Origin: Variovorax fucosicus
GTDB taxonomy: Bacteria > Pseudomonadota > Gammaproteobacteria > Burkholderiales > Burkholderiaceae_C
Reading direction: 5' to 3'
NCBI RefSeq assembly: GCF_030316825.1
Contig: NZ_JASZYU010000003.1
Span: 496,001-560,000, forward strand
Length of the DNA: 64,000 nt
A program made the position numbers and the translations under genes. Positions 25,301-35,060 of this stretch are shown piece after piece. The stretch's first letter is position 1. Each line of letters starts with the position of its first letter. The notes under the pieces were generated by a model. It saw nothing but the letters and a program-made list of their open reading frames with translations, did not search any database and was not told the origin of the DNA.

Positions 25301-26263
25301 CTATTGCTTGTCGGACTTGGGCAGGTTGAGGCTTTTCACGACCGGGTTCCAGCGCTCGATTTCTGCGCTCAGGAGCGTGTCCATTTCCTGGGGCGACCCT
25401 CCCCTTGGCTCCATGCCGATGGCACGAGCGCGCTCGATGAAGGCATGGTCCGCCAGGACTTCGTTGATGGCGCGGTTCAGCTTGTCGACCACCTCCTTGG
25501 GTGAACCGCCCGTTGCCGATAGGTAGTAGCGCAGCGGCGCCTCGAAGTTGTAGCCCTGCTCCTTGAACGTGGGCGCATCCGGCGCCTGCGGCAGGCGCTC
25601 GCCGCCCATGACGCCAAGGACCCGGAACTTGCCGCTCTTGATGTGTGGCAAGGAACTCGTGATCGACGTCCCGTAGATATCAATCGAATCGCTGAGCATC
25701 GCCTGGATCGCCTGCGCATCGCCATTGAACGGAATGTGATTGGTGCTGATGCCAAGCGACCTCTCGAACGTGATCGGGGCGAGATTGCTCAGGATCGCGG
25801 CACCCGGAGATCCGCGATTGATCTTCCCGGGGTTGGCCTTGGCGTACTCCACCATCTCTTTGAGGTTGCGATACGGCAGCTCCGAGCGGCCGACCATGAT
25901 GGTCGGCTGGTACGCAATCTGCGACACCGACGTGAAATCCTTTTTGGGGTCGTACGGCAGCTTGTCGAAAAGGAGGACGTTGGTTCCAAGCATGCCCAGG
26001 AATGAAACGACAAGCGTCTGACCGTCAGGCTTTGCCTTGGCCACGTAGTCGGCGGCCACGACCGCGCTCCCGCCGGGCCTGTTCTCGACAATTACGCGCG
26101 TTCCGCGGTTGGTCATCTCCTGCGCGAGCATGCGCACATAGACGTCGGTTCCGCCGCCCGCGGCGAACGGCACGACGATCTTCGTGATCGGCTGCGCGAC
26201 GGCCGAACCGAAAGCCATCGATGCAGCGATGAGGGTGCCGAACAAAAACTTGGAATAGATCAT
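25301..26263 (-). CDS. Bug-family periplasmic binding protein
   Basis: This is a 320-residue Bug/TctC-type binder with a Sec leader (MIYSKFLFGTLIAASMAFGS ending AVAQ). The mature start is ITKIVVPFAAGGGTDVYVR (ligand loop), and VIVENRPGGSAVVAADYVAK then DGQTLVV is the second hallmark. It is the last gene of the 21-kb minus-strand cluster, 61 bases after the alkyl sulfatase gene. It is likely to bring in an organic acid or sulfonated or sulfated ligand related to the pathway, but the family is poor at predicting ligands. No membrane partner is nearby. Confidence 0.89.
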   Translation of the reverse strand: MIYSKFLFGTLIAASMAFGSAVAQPITKIVVPFAAGGGTDVYVRMLAQEMTNRGTRVIVENRPGGSAVVAADYVAKAKPDGQTLVVSFLGMLGTNVLLFDKLPYDPKKDFTSVSQIAYQPTIMVGRSELPYRNLKEMVEYAKANPGKINRGSPGAAILSNLAPITFERSLGISTNHIPFNGDAQAIQAMLSDSIDIYGTSITSSLPHIKSGKFRVLGVMGGERLPQAPDAPTFKEQGYNFEAPLRYYLSATGGSPKEVVDKLNRAINEVLADHAFIERARAIGMEPRGGSPQEMDTLLSAEIERWNPVVKSLNLPKSDKQ

Positions 26264-26324
26264 GTCATCTCCTTGTGTTGTGACGTGGTGACAGGCGATG
26301 GCCGACGCGAAGCAAGGCTGTCAT

Positions 26325-28217
26325 CTAGGGCTCGACGACGTTGAACATTGGATCGAACTCGTCGAGCGCCTCCAGGAATTGCCGGAAGAGCGCCGCATCA
26401 CCGGTGATTCGCAGATCGCCGGCGTCGAGCCCCGCCAGCAAGGCGGATCGCCCTGCCGAAAGCGTGGAGAGCACGCTGCGCTCCATGTCGATCACCGCGT
26501 CTGCACGTTCGCCATGGGTTCCCGGCAGATGGTTGAGAGCGCCGTTCGAGATGACGAGGCGATGGCAGTCGCTGCCCTTTGCATCCGAGAGGCGCCAATC
26601 GAAGCGGGCTTCGATTTCCTGCGCCTTGGGGCCGTTGACTCGGATGCCGAGATATTCGAGGAAACTGCCAAAAGGCAATATCGAAACCACATCGGGACTG
26701 ATCCCCACGCCGCGCGGCACAGAAGCCTGCGAAGTGCTGCGCAGCTCGCGTGCCGCCAGCAGGTAAGCGTTGCGCCAGGTGGCTGATTCCGCCTGGTAGC
26801 CCAACTGTTCCATTGCATCGGCAGCGAGTTCGCGTGCAGCGCGATGGCCCGGAGCCGCGAACACCACGTGGTTCAGAGCCTCCACAACCCACCGGAAGTT
26901 GCCAGCCTCATAGTCCGCCAGGGCGCGTTGAACGACGGCGTCGGGCCCGCCCATGTACTCGACGTACTTTGTCCCCGCCTGCACAGGCGGCAGGGGATTC
27001 AGGTGCGCCGGGTTGCCGTCGTAGGGGCCGAGGTAATGCGCGTACACGGCGTTCACGTTGTGCGCCACGGCGCCGTAGTATCCGCGCGCAAACCACTGGC
27101 GGGAAAGTTTGCTCGGCATCATCAACTCCGCCGCAATTTCTTTCGGCGTGCGGCCATGGCTCATCAGGCGAAGCGTCTGGTCGTGCAGATAGCGGTACAT
27201 GTCGCGCTGGCCTGCCACGTAGTCGTGGATCCGGTCCTGCCCCCACACCGGCCAGTGATGCTGGACGATCAGCGCATCGACCTGTGGTACGAAGCGATCC
27301 AGCGCCTGGTTCAGGTAGTGCGCCCATGCCAGTGCGTCGCGCGTCTTGGCCCCACGCAAAGGGCACAGGTTGTGCATGGTGTGACAGGCGTTCTCGGCCA
27401 GGTTGAGCACGCGCAGGCCGGGATACAGCATGTTCATGTCTGCCGGAGCCTCGGTCCCCGGCGTGAGGTGGAAAACGATCTCGACTCCGTCGACCGTGCG
27501 GCGCTCCACTGGCTGGGTGATGAGCGTCGTAGGTGCGATGAAACCGTCGCCACCACGACCCACCGCCTTGCCCAGACCGCTGTCGACGTGGGCCATCGCA
27601 CCGGGCTCGAGCGACCAGCCAAACTGGAACAACGCGCGTCGACGCATCGGCACGCCCGCGAGGATCGATTCGGAGAACGACTCCTCGGTGAAGCCGAAGG
27701 GTGCGATCACCTCGACCCCGTTCTTGACGTCCTCGGGCCCGATCACGCCGCGCACGCCGCCGTAGTGATCCCGGTGACTGTGCGTGTAAATCACGGCGAC
27801 CACCGGGCGATCGCCGCGGTGCTTGCGATACAACGCCAGTGCCGCGCGCGCATGTTCCGTGAACTGGAGCGGATCGACCACGATCACGCCGGTTTCTCCC
27901 TCCACGAAGGTGACGTTTGCGAGCGAGAACCCTCGTACTTGATAGACCCGATCGCTCACCCGGAAGAGACCGTGGATCGCGTTGAGCTGCGCCATGCGCC
28001 ACAGGCTCGGATTCACGGTATCGGGGCTCGTCCCGGCCAGAAAGCCGTATGGCTTCATGCTCCAGGATGTGCCGCCGGTGTCGGCTTCGATGTGGGCATC
28101 CGGCACGGTGTCGATGAAGCCGCGCCGGGCGTCATCGAAGTCACGCCGATCGCCGAAATCGAGTTCGTCGAGGACACCAGCGTTTGAAGCAACGGTGATG
28201 GGATGCGCAGCCTTCAT
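26325..28217 (-). CDS. Alkyl/aryl sulfatase, metallo-beta-lactamase type (SdsA1/BDS1-like)
   Basis: This is a 630-residue zinc-dependent sulfate ester hydrolase of the class III alkyl sulfatase family. The N-terminal metallo-beta-lactamase domain carries VIYTHSHRDHYGGVRGV (HxHxDH), with later ligands in ENACHTMHNL. The middle alkyl-sulfatase dimerisation domain follows (for example QRDMYRYLHDQTLRLM), and a C-terminal SCP2-like lipid-binding domain covers about the last 120 residues. The start at 28217 follows a normal ribosome site; the open frame upstream is a shadow. Unlike SdsA1, I see no signal peptide, so it probably acts in the cytoplasm. It lies 22 bases after the monooxygenase gene. 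Confidence 0.9.
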   Translation of the reverse strand: MKAAHPITVASNAGVLDELDFGDRRDFDDARRGFIDTVPDAHIEADTGGTSWSMKPYGFLAGTSPDTVNPSLWRMAQLNAIHGLFRVSDRVYQVRGFSLANVTFVEGETGVIVVDPLQFTEHARAALALYRKHRGDRPVVAVIYTHSHRDHYGGVRGVIGPEDVKNGVEVIAPFGFTEESFSESILAGVPMRRRALFQFGWSLEPGAMAHVDSGLGKAVGRGGDGFIAPTTLITQPVERRTVDGVEIVFHLTPGTEAPADMNMLYPGLRVLNLAENACHTMHNLCPLRGAKTRDALAWAHYLNQALDRFVPQVDALIVQHHWPVWGQDRIHDYVAGQRDMYRYLHDQTLRLMSHGRTPKEIAAELMMPSKLSRQWFARGYYGAVAHNVNAVYAHYLGPYDGNPAHLNPLPPVQAGTKYVEYMGGPDAVVQRALADYEAGNFRWVVEALNHVVFAAPGHRAARELAADAMEQLGYQAESATWRNAYLLAARELRSTSQASVPRGVGISPDVVSILPFGSFLEYLGIRVNGPKAQEIEARFDWRLSDAKGSDCHRLVISNGALNHLPGTHGERADAVIDMERSVLSTLSAGRSALLAGLDAGDLRITGDAALFRQFLEALDEFDPMFNVVEP

Positions 28218-28239
28218 GGGATGGTTTTCCTTACTGGCG

Positions 28240-29949
28240 CTAGACGCCCGCCACCGGATCCGCCGCCGCGAACCGCGGTTCGCGCTCCGCCTCGGCTTTC
28301 GAAGGCCCGAAGCTGAAGCTTGCATACCCGTCCTGCACGGCTGCCGTCGTGTACTGGCGGTAGGCATGGAAGCCGCCGGTGAAGAGCGTGAGCCCCTGCG
28401 GCTTGTCCTTCACATTCGCGCCCACCCACCAGGTCTTGGCCTTGTTGATCAGCGAGCGCTTGGCCAGGTTGCGCACGACGCCCATCCAGTCCTCTTCTGC
28501 CTTCACGGTCGGCTCGATGGTGGTGAGCCCGTTCTTTTGCATGTGGGTGATGGCCCCGGCGATCCAGTCCACATCGTGCTCGCTGATGCGAATGATGTTG
28601 GCGAGCGCCGCCGGTCCGTTGGGGCCGGTGGTCATGAAGAGGTTCGGAAAGCCTTCCATCATCAGCCCCAGGTACGAACGCGCGCCGTCCTTCCACTTGT
28701 CGTTGACCTTGCGGCCGTTGCGCCCGACCACGTCGAAGGCCATCAAGGCGCCGGTCAGTCCGTCATAGCCGGTGGCAAGGATCAGCATGTCGAGTTCGAC
28801 CTCGCCCGATTCGGTGCGCACGCCCTTCTCGGTGATCTCGACGATCGGGTCGGTGAGGCAATCCACCAGGTGCACGTTCGGGAAGTTGTAGGTTTCGTAG
28901 TAGCTGGAATCCAGGCAGGGCCGGCGCGCGAAGATCGGATAGCCCTTGGGCTTGAGCTTCTCGGCGGTCACCGGATCCTTCACGATTTCGGGGATTCGGT
29001 TGCGCACGAATTCAGCCACCTGCTCGTTCGCTTCTTCGTTGAGCATCAGATCCGAGAAGGTGCCAAGCATGGCCAGACCACCTTGCTTCCACGCGTCTTC
29101 GAGCAGGGCCTGGCGCTGGGCGCGGGTCACGCTGAAGAAAGCCCGGGTCGATTGCGGTCGCGTGCCTCCAACGGCGCTGTTGCGTGCAGCCTCGCGGATG
29201 CCCGCGTAGTTCCGCTTGACCTCCGACATGTACTCCGCGTCGAGTTCGACATTCCGCATCGGCATGGTGAAGCTTGGCGTGCGCTGAAAGACGAAGAGCT
29301 GGCCGGCCTGCGGCCCGACCTCCTGCACGATCTGGATGCCGGTCGAGCCGGTTCCGATGACGCCCACCCGCTGGCCCTTGTAGCTGACAGGTTCGTGCGG
29401 CCACTTGGCGGCATGGAGCAGACGTCCCTTGAAGCGCTTGACGCCAGGGATGTCCGGCTCCTTCGGGATCGACAGCGGACCGGTGGCCATCACGCAATAC
29501 GGGGCCTCCCAGGTCTCGCCGCGGTCCGTCCTGAGTACCCACAGGGCGCGCGCCTCGTCCCAACGGGCCTGGTTGACACGCGTGTTGAACTGGAAGTGCG
29601 GGCGCAGGCTGAGCTTCCTGGCGACGAAGTCGATGTAGCGCAGCAGTTCGGGCTGGGCGGCGAACTGCTCGGACCACGTCCATTCCTGTTCGATCTCCGG
29701 AGAGAAGGAATAGCTGTAGTCGATGCTGGGCAAGTCGACCCGTGCGCCCGGGTAGCGGTTCCAGTACCAGACACCACCCACGTCGCCACCAGCCTCGAAG
29801 GCCTGCAGGCTGAGGCCCATCTCGCGAAAGCGGTAGACGGCGTACATGCCCCCGAAACCGCCGCCGACCACCAGGACGTCGACGCGTCGGGTGCCGGGTC
29901 CGGTCGAGGCCAGAGGGGTGTTGGCGTTCTTTGATGTGTCGGCGTTCAT
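28240..29949 (-). CDS. Flavin-containing Baeyer-Villiger-type monooxygenase
   Basis: This is a 569-residue FAD/NADPH enzyme. The first dinucleotide motif is GGGFGGMY (29-36), the Baeyer-Villiger fingerprint FKGRLLHAAKW is at 173-183 (FxGxxxHxxxW), and the second Rossmann motif is GTGSTG (199-204). GGVWYWNRYPGARVD and YSYSFSPEIEQEW are typical of the cyclohexanone and phenylacetone monooxygenase branch. The ATG at 29949 has GGAG 8 bases upstream. The expected reaction inserts oxygen next to a carbonyl to give an ester or lactone. In context (sulfatase, SDRs, lactonase-like protein, CoA ligases) it is probably the key oxidative step of the cluster. The ketone is not identified. Confidence 0.92.
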   Translation of the reverse strand: MNADTSKNANTPLASTGPGTRRVDVLVVGGGFGGMYAVYRFREMGLSLQAFEAGGDVGGVWYWNRYPGARVDLPSIDYSYSFSPEIEQEWTWSEQFAAQPELLRYIDFVARKLSLRPHFQFNTRVNQARWDEARALWVLRTDRGETWEAPYCVMATGPLSIPKEPDIPGVKRFKGRLLHAAKWPHEPVSYKGQRVGVIGTGSTGIQIVQEVGPQAGQLFVFQRTPSFTMPMRNVELDAEYMSEVKRNYAGIREAARNSAVGGTRPQSTRAFFSVTRAQRQALLEDAWKQGGLAMLGTFSDLMLNEEANEQVAEFVRNRIPEIVKDPVTAEKLKPKGYPIFARRPCLDSSYYETYNFPNVHLVDCLTDPIVEITEKGVRTESGEVELDMLILATGYDGLTGALMAFDVVGRNGRKVNDKWKDGARSYLGLMMEGFPNLFMTTGPNGPAALANIIRISEHDVDWIAGAITHMQKNGLTTIEPTVKAEEDWMGVVRNLAKRSLINKAKTWWVGANVKDKPQGLTLFTGGFHAYRQYTTAAVQDGYASFSFGPSKAEAEREPRFAAADPVAGV

Positions 29950-30024
29950 ACGCATCTCCATGTAGTTTCTGATCAACAAATGAGTTCTGCACCAGCGCAG
30001 CTTTGGTTCAGGCACGAGGTCGCG

Positions 30025-30795
30025 TCATGCAGCCAGCACCCCGCCATCCACCGGCAAGGTAACGCCGGTGATGTAGCTGGCCATCCGCGAAGCCAGGAAC
30101 AGCGCCGGCTCGGCGACTTCTTCGGGCTGGCCCACGCGGCCCAGGGGCGTGCGACGCAGGAAACCCTGCAGCCGCACGGGATCGGCGCGGGTGGCATCGG
30201 TCATGGCCGTTTCGATGACGCCGGGTGCGATCGCGTTGACGCGGATGCCGTCCGGCGCGAGGTCGACGGCCATCGATTGCGTCAGCATCTTCACCGCGCC
30301 CTTGGAGCCCGAGTAACCGATGCAGCCGGCCTGCGCGATGAAGGCCGCGCCCGAGGCGATGTTGATGACGCAGCCACGCGTCTGGCGCAGCGCCGGCAGG
30401 AAGGCATGCAGCACGTTGAAGCCGCCCAGCACGTTGACATCGAACACGTGGCGGATCTTGCGATGCGCATCGGGCGTGTCGATGCCTTCGCGCAGGAGAA
30501 CGCCGGCGTTGTTGACCAGCACGTCCAACACGCCGATCTCGCGGCCGATCCGTTCGGCCAGCGCGGCGCAGGCCGGCACATCGGTGATGTCCAGCGCGAA
30601 GGCCCAGGCGCTGCCACCCGACTCGGTGATCTCGCGCACGGCCGCCTCGCAATCCTCGATGCGCAGATCGGTCAGCACGACGCGAGCACCGGCGCGTGCA
30701 TACCGCAGCGCAATGGCGCGCCCGATGCCGCCGCCGGCCCCGGTCACGAGAGCGAGCCGGCCTTGCAACGAGATGGCGTCGGAATGTTCAGGCAT
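30025..30795 (-). CDS. SDR family oxidoreductase
   Basis: This is a classical short-chain dehydrogenase/reductase of 256 residues. The cofactor motif is TGAGGGIGRAI (about 18-28) with Asp in LTDLR favouring NAD, and LVNNAGVL is standard. The catalytic Ser is in INIASGAAF and YSGSK supplies Tyr and Lys. The C-terminal GVTLPVDGGVLAA is typical. It is 3 bases after the LivM gene and 75 bases before the monooxygenase gene, all on one strand. A natural role is oxidation of a secondary alcohol to the ketone used by the monooxygenase, which is inference from order. Confidence 0.9.
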   Translation of the reverse strand: MPEHSDAISLQGRLALVTGAGGGIGRAIALRYARAGARVVLTDLRIEDCEAAVREITESGGSAWAFALDITDVPACAALAERIGREIGVLDVLVNNAGVLLREGIDTPDAHRKIRHVFDVNVLGGFNVLHAFLPALRQTRGCVINIASGAAFIAQAGCIGYSGSKGAVKMLTQSMAVDLAPDGIRVNAIAPGVIETAMTDATRADPVRLQGFLRRTPLGRVGQPEEVAEPALFLASRMASYITGVTLPVDGGVLAA

Positions 30796-30798
30796 GGA

Positions 30799-31740
30799 CT
30801 ACTTTCGGGCCAGGAAGGCATTGATCTCGCCGACGATGCCGCGGCGAAACAGCATGACCACCACCACGAAGACGGCGCCCTGCACGATCAGCACCGCCTC
30901 CGCGAATGCGGACAGCTGATTGGCCATGGTCACGACCACGATCGCGCCCACCACCGGGCCGAGCATGGTCTGCAGGCCCCCGACGATGCCCATCAGCAAG
31001 GCTTCGCCCGAAGTGACCCAGCTCACGTCGGTGAGCGTGGCGATCTGGAACACGATGCTCTTCATGCCGCCGGCCAGTCCGGCCAGCGCGGCCGAGAGCG
31101 TGAAGGCCAGCAGCTTGTAGCGATTGACCCGGTAGCCGAGCGAGATGGCGCGCGGCTCGTTGTCGCGGATTGCGGTCAGCACCTGGCCGAAAGGCGAATG
31201 CACCACGCGCCAGATCAGCCAGAAGGCGGCCACCACCGTCACCATGACCACGTAGTAGAGGGTGAGGTTGTCCTGCAGGCTCAGGAGGCCGAGGAGCTTT
31301 CCCCGCGGTACGTTCTGAATGCCATCCTCGCCGCCCGTGAAAGGCGAACGCAGCGCGATGAAGTAGACCAGCTGCGCGCAGGCCAGCGTGATCATTGAAA
31401 AGGCGATGCCCGCACGACGGATCGCCAGCACACCGGTGGTGGCGCCGATCGCCGCCGCCACGGCCGCGCCGAAGAGCACGCCCAGCGCGGGGTCGAAGCC
31501 CCACACCTTGACCGCATGCGCCGTTGCGTAGCCGGCCGAGCCGAAGAACATCGCATGCCCGAAAGACAGCAGCCCGACGTAGCCGATCATCAGGTTCAGC
31601 GAGGCCGCGAGCAGCGCGAAGCACATCAGCTTCATCAGGAAGATCGGGTAAGCCACGAAGGGCGCCAGCAGCAGCACGAGCGCGCCGGCGACCAGAATGG
31701 CCATCTGGTAGCGCTTGAGGAACGGGGGGGTTGCGGTCAC
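30799..31740 (-). CDS. Branched-chain amino acid-type ABC transporter permease (LivM-like)
   Basis: This is a 313-residue inner-membrane permease. The start is taken as the GTG at 31740 (VTATPPFLKRYQ), which follows a GGAGA ribosome site; the longer open frame upstream is a shadow of livH. Landmarks are LAASLNLMIGYVGLLSFGHAMFFGSAGY, the LivM signature, and GLVFQ-like TLSAALAGLAGGMKS plus LLMGIVGGLQTMLGPVVGA near the end. In catabolic clusters, Liv-type systems often carry aromatic or other organic acids rather than Leu/Ile/Val. It works with the other liv-like genes at 31761-34159 and 35061-36293. Confidence 0.92.
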   Translation of the reverse strand: MTATPPFLKRYQMAILVAGALVLLLAPFVAYPIFLMKLMCFALLAASLNLMIGYVGLLSFGHAMFFGSAGYATAHAVKVWGFDPALGVLFGAAVAAAIGATTGVLAIRRAGIAFSMITLACAQLVYFIALRSPFTGGEDGIQNVPRGKLLGLLSLQDNLTLYYVVMVTVVAAFWLIWRVVHSPFGQVLTAIRDNEPRAISLGYRVNRYKLLAFTLSAALAGLAGGMKSIVFQIATLTDVSWVTSGEALLMGIVGGLQTMLGPVVGAIVVVTMANQLSAFAEAVLIVQGAVFVVVVMLFRRGIVGEINAFLARK

Positions 31741-31760
31741 GTTGTCTCCTTCGACCGGTT

Positions 31761-32645
31761 TCAACGCAAGCTGCCGAAGAGTCCCTGCGGACGCACCGCA
31801 AGCACGATCAGCATCACGACGAACACCACCATGCCGGCGCCGTCCGGATATACCAGCTTGGTGATGCCCTCGATCACGCCCAGCCCGAAGCCAGCCACGA
31901 TCGCGCCCACGATCGAACCCATGCCTCCGATCACGACCACCGCGAACACCACGATGATCAACTGGGACCCCATGAGCGGATTCACCTGGTAGATCGGCGC
32001 GGCCATCACGCCGCTGAAGCCCGCCAGTGCCACGCCCAGGCCGTAGGTCAGCATCAGCATGCGCGGCACCCTCACGCCGAATGTCCGCACCAGATTCGGG
32101 TTCTCGGTGGCGGCGCGCAGGTAGGAGCCGAGCTTGGTGCGCTCGATGACGAACCAGGTCAGGATGCACATGCCCATGGACGCGGCGATGACCCACAGCC
32201 GATACCAAGGGAAGAACGCCATCGGCGTTTCCAGCCCGCCTGCGATCGGATTCGGATACGGCTGGCCGGTGGCGCCGAACTTGTAGCGAAACACGCCTTC
32301 GAGGATCAGCGCGAAGCCGAAGGTCAGGAGCAGTGCGTAGACGTGGTCGATGTGATAGAGCCGGCGCAGCAGGGTGCGCTCCAGCGCGATGCCACTCAGG
32401 CCGACCACCAGCGGCGCCAGCACCAGGGCCCACCAGTAGTTCAGGCCCATGTACTCCAGGAGGCCCCAGGCCACGAAGGCGCCGAGCATGTACTGCGCGC
32501 CGTGCGCGAAGTTCACCACGCGCAACAGCCCGAAGATGATCGCCAGGCCCAGGCTCATCAACGAATAGAGCGAGCCGTTGATCATGCCCACCAGCACCTG
32601 GCCCGCGACGGCGGCGAGTGGGAATCCAAACAAGGTGTCCGGCAT
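31761..32645 (-). CDS. Branched-chain amino acid-type ABC transporter permease (LivH-like)
   Basis: This is the 294-residue LivH partner. The N-terminal VLVGMINGSLYSLMSLGLAIIFGLLRVVNFAHGAQYMLGAF region is the classical LivH signature (NGSLYALMALGL...NFAHG). Several helices follow, and VVIGGMGSIVGAIVAGFGLGVIEG near the end is the conserved coupling region. It is 20 bases upstream of livM and 37 bases downstream of the LivF-like gene. Together with LivM it forms the translocation path for the substrate bound by the LivJ-like protein. Confidence 0.92.
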   Translation of the reverse strand: MPDTLFGFPLAAVAGQVLVGMINGSLYSLMSLGLAIIFGLLRVVNFAHGAQYMLGAFVAWGLLEYMGLNYWWALVLAPLVVGLSGIALERTLLRRLYHIDHVYALLLTFGFALILEGVFRYKFGATGQPYPNPIAGGLETPMAFFPWYRLWVIAASMGMCILTWFVIERTKLGSYLRAATENPNLVRTFGVRVPRMLMLTYGLGVALAGFSGVMAAPIYQVNPLMGSQLIIVVFAVVVIGGMGSIVGAIVAGFGLGVIEGITKLVYPDGAGMVVFVVMLIVLAVRPQGLFGSLR

Positions 32646-32682
32646 AGGTTGTCTCTTTGGGTTCTTCTTTGGTCGTGCCGCG

Positions 32683-33388
<706 letters not shown>

Positions 33389-33396
<8 letters not shown>

Positions 33397-34159
33397 GGGC
33401 GCCTCCCACATAGGCTTCGCGCACGCGCGCGTCGTTCGAGACTTCGTCGTAGCTGCCTTCGGCCAGCACCTCGCCGGCCTGCAGCACGGTGATGCGGTCG
33501 CACAGTTCGGCCACCACCTTCATGTTGTGTTCCACCATCAGTACCGTGCGATCCCGGGCGACCTGCGCGATCAGGCGCGTCACCGGCCCGATGTCCTCGT
33601 GGCCCAGGCCGGCGATCGGCTCGTCGAGCAGGATGAGTTCGGGCTCCAGCGCCAGCGTGGTCGCCAGTTCGAGCGCGCGCTTGCGCCCGTACGACAGGTC
33701 GGCGGCGGCATGATCTGCGTAGGGCTCGAGGTTGACCGCGGCCAGCAGTTCGCGCGCGCGCCCGGTGTGGCGCTCCAGCACCCGGATGCTGCGCCAGAAG
33801 GCAAAGGTGCCGCCAGCCTTGCGCTGCAGCGCCACGCGCACGTTGTCCAGCACGCTCATCTGGCCGAACACCGCCGAGATCTGGAAGGAACGCACCATGC
33901 CGCCGATCGCGACGCTGGCCGGGTCGCTCTTCGTGATGTCCTGCTCGTTGTAGTAGATGCGCCCGGCACTGGCCGGAATGAAAGTGGTCAGCAGGTTGAA
34001 GCAGGTGGTCTTGCCGGCGCCGTTCGGGCCGATCAAGGCATGGATGCTGTGGCGCCGGATGTTCAGCGACACGTTCTTCACGGCATGGAAGCCGAGGAAC
34101 TGCTTGCTGAGCCCTTCGGTGCGCAGGATGTAGTCGCTGGTGCGCGCTTGTGTGGTCAC
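33389..34159 (-). CDS. Branched-chain amino acid-type ABC ATPase (LivG-like)
   Basis: This is a 256-residue ATP-binding subunit starting at a GTG that overlaps the stop of the SMP-30 gene as GTGA. Walker A is GPNGAGKTT, the signature is LSYGRKRALELATTLA, Walker B is LILLDEPIAGLGHED, and the H-loop position is in MVEHNM. The open frame continues upstream for about 270 codons, but that part is out-of-phase shadow of the SMP-30 gene. The signature LSYGRKRALE is the LivG form. It is cotranscribed with livF, livH and livM. Confidence 0.92.
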
Positions 34160-35037
34160 AGGAGACTCCCGTCGTCGAAGAGCACCTCGGGCAGCCCGCG
34201 CACGCCCAACCCGTGGAAGGCGAACAGCGCGCCCGCATCCGGATGGTCGCTGCGCAGCAGGTTGCCTGTGTTGCGGATGCTGGTCAGGTACAGCACGTCC
34301 AGGTTCGGCCCGCCGAAGCAGGGGCAGGTCGGGAACGGTGTCGGCACGTCGAGCAGCGTGAGCAGCTTGCCGTCGGGCTGGAAGCGGCCGAGCTTGCCGC
34401 ACTGCACCAGCGCGATCCACAGGCAGCCTTCGGCATCCACGGTCGCACCATCGGGCGCGGAGCCGTAGGGCTGTGTGCAAAAGAGCGTGCGGCGCGGCCC
34501 GATCGCACCGGTCGCCGGGTCGTAGTCGACCACGCTGACGTTGCCGCTCAGGCTGTCTGCGTGATAGAGCTGGCTCCCGTCCGGGCTGAAGCAGGTGGTG
34601 TTGGCCAGCGCGATGCCGTCGAAAAGCGGCGTCGCGCTGCCGTCGGCTTCCAACCGGTAGTAGCCGCCATCGGGATCGTGCCGGCCCATGACCATCGAGC
34701 CGGCGACGAAGCGGCCCTGGCGGTCGGTGCGGCCGTCGTTCATGCGCATGGCCGGACCCTTGTGCCGCACCTCGGCCAGCCGCCGTATCGCGCCTGTCGA
34801 CAGGTCCATCAGGTGAAAGCCGTCCTCCAGCGCCAGCACCAGCCGGCCGCTGCGCGTCAGCGCGATCGAGCCCACGTCGCTCGGCGTGCGCCATTCGCTG
34901 TACCGGCCTTCCGACATGCGTCGCACCAGCTTCGCCTTGGAATCGACCCAGTACAGCGACTGGTCGCGCACGTCCCACACCGGACATTCGCCCAGCCGGT
35001 CGCGCGTGTCGCCGATGATTTCGTGTCGTACGCTCAT
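34156..35037 (-). CDS. SMP-30/gluconolactonase/LRE-family hydrolase
   Basis: This is a 293-residue six-bladed beta-propeller lactonase-like protein. The metal-binding Glu is in GDTRDRLGECPVWD (near residue 18), the Asn is in MRMNDGRTDRQGRF (MND), and the Asp is in ATVDAEGCLWIALV. ALANTTCFSPDGSQLYHADS is the conserved blade-4 segment. Family members hydrolyse sugar or other lactones with a divalent metal. Beside a Baeyer-Villiger-type enzyme, opening of the resulting lactone is an attractive role, although many SMP-30 proteins act on sugar lactones. It sits between the LivJ-like gene (23 bases) and the LivG-like gene (4-base overlap). Confidence 0.87.
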   Translation of the reverse strand: MSVRHEIIGDTRDRLGECPVWDVRDQSLYWVDSKAKLVRRMSEGRYSEWRTPSDVGSIALTRSGRLVLALEDGFHLMDLSTGAIRRLAEVRHKGPAMRMNDGRTDRQGRFVAGSMVMGRHDPDGGYYRLEADGSATPLFDGIALANTTCFSPDGSQLYHADSLSGNVSVVDYDPATGAIGPRRTLFCTQPYGSAPDGATVDAEGCLWIALVQCGKLGRFQPDGKLLTLLDVPTPFPTCPCFGGPNLDVLYLTSIRNTGNLLRSDHPDAGALFAFHGLGVRGLPEVLFDDGSLL

Positions 35038-35060
35038 GTCGCGCCCTGTCCCGGTCGTGC

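Noticed and set aside
31741..32433. Extension of the LivM-like permease upstream
   Set aside because: It is a shadow of the LivH-like gene; the GTG at 31740 has a good ribosome-binding site and gives a normal length.
34160..34987. Extension of the LivG-like ATPase into a 532-codon frame
   Set aside because: It is a shadow of the SMP-30 gene; the GTG at 34159 overlapping the SMP-30 stop gives a normal LivG length.
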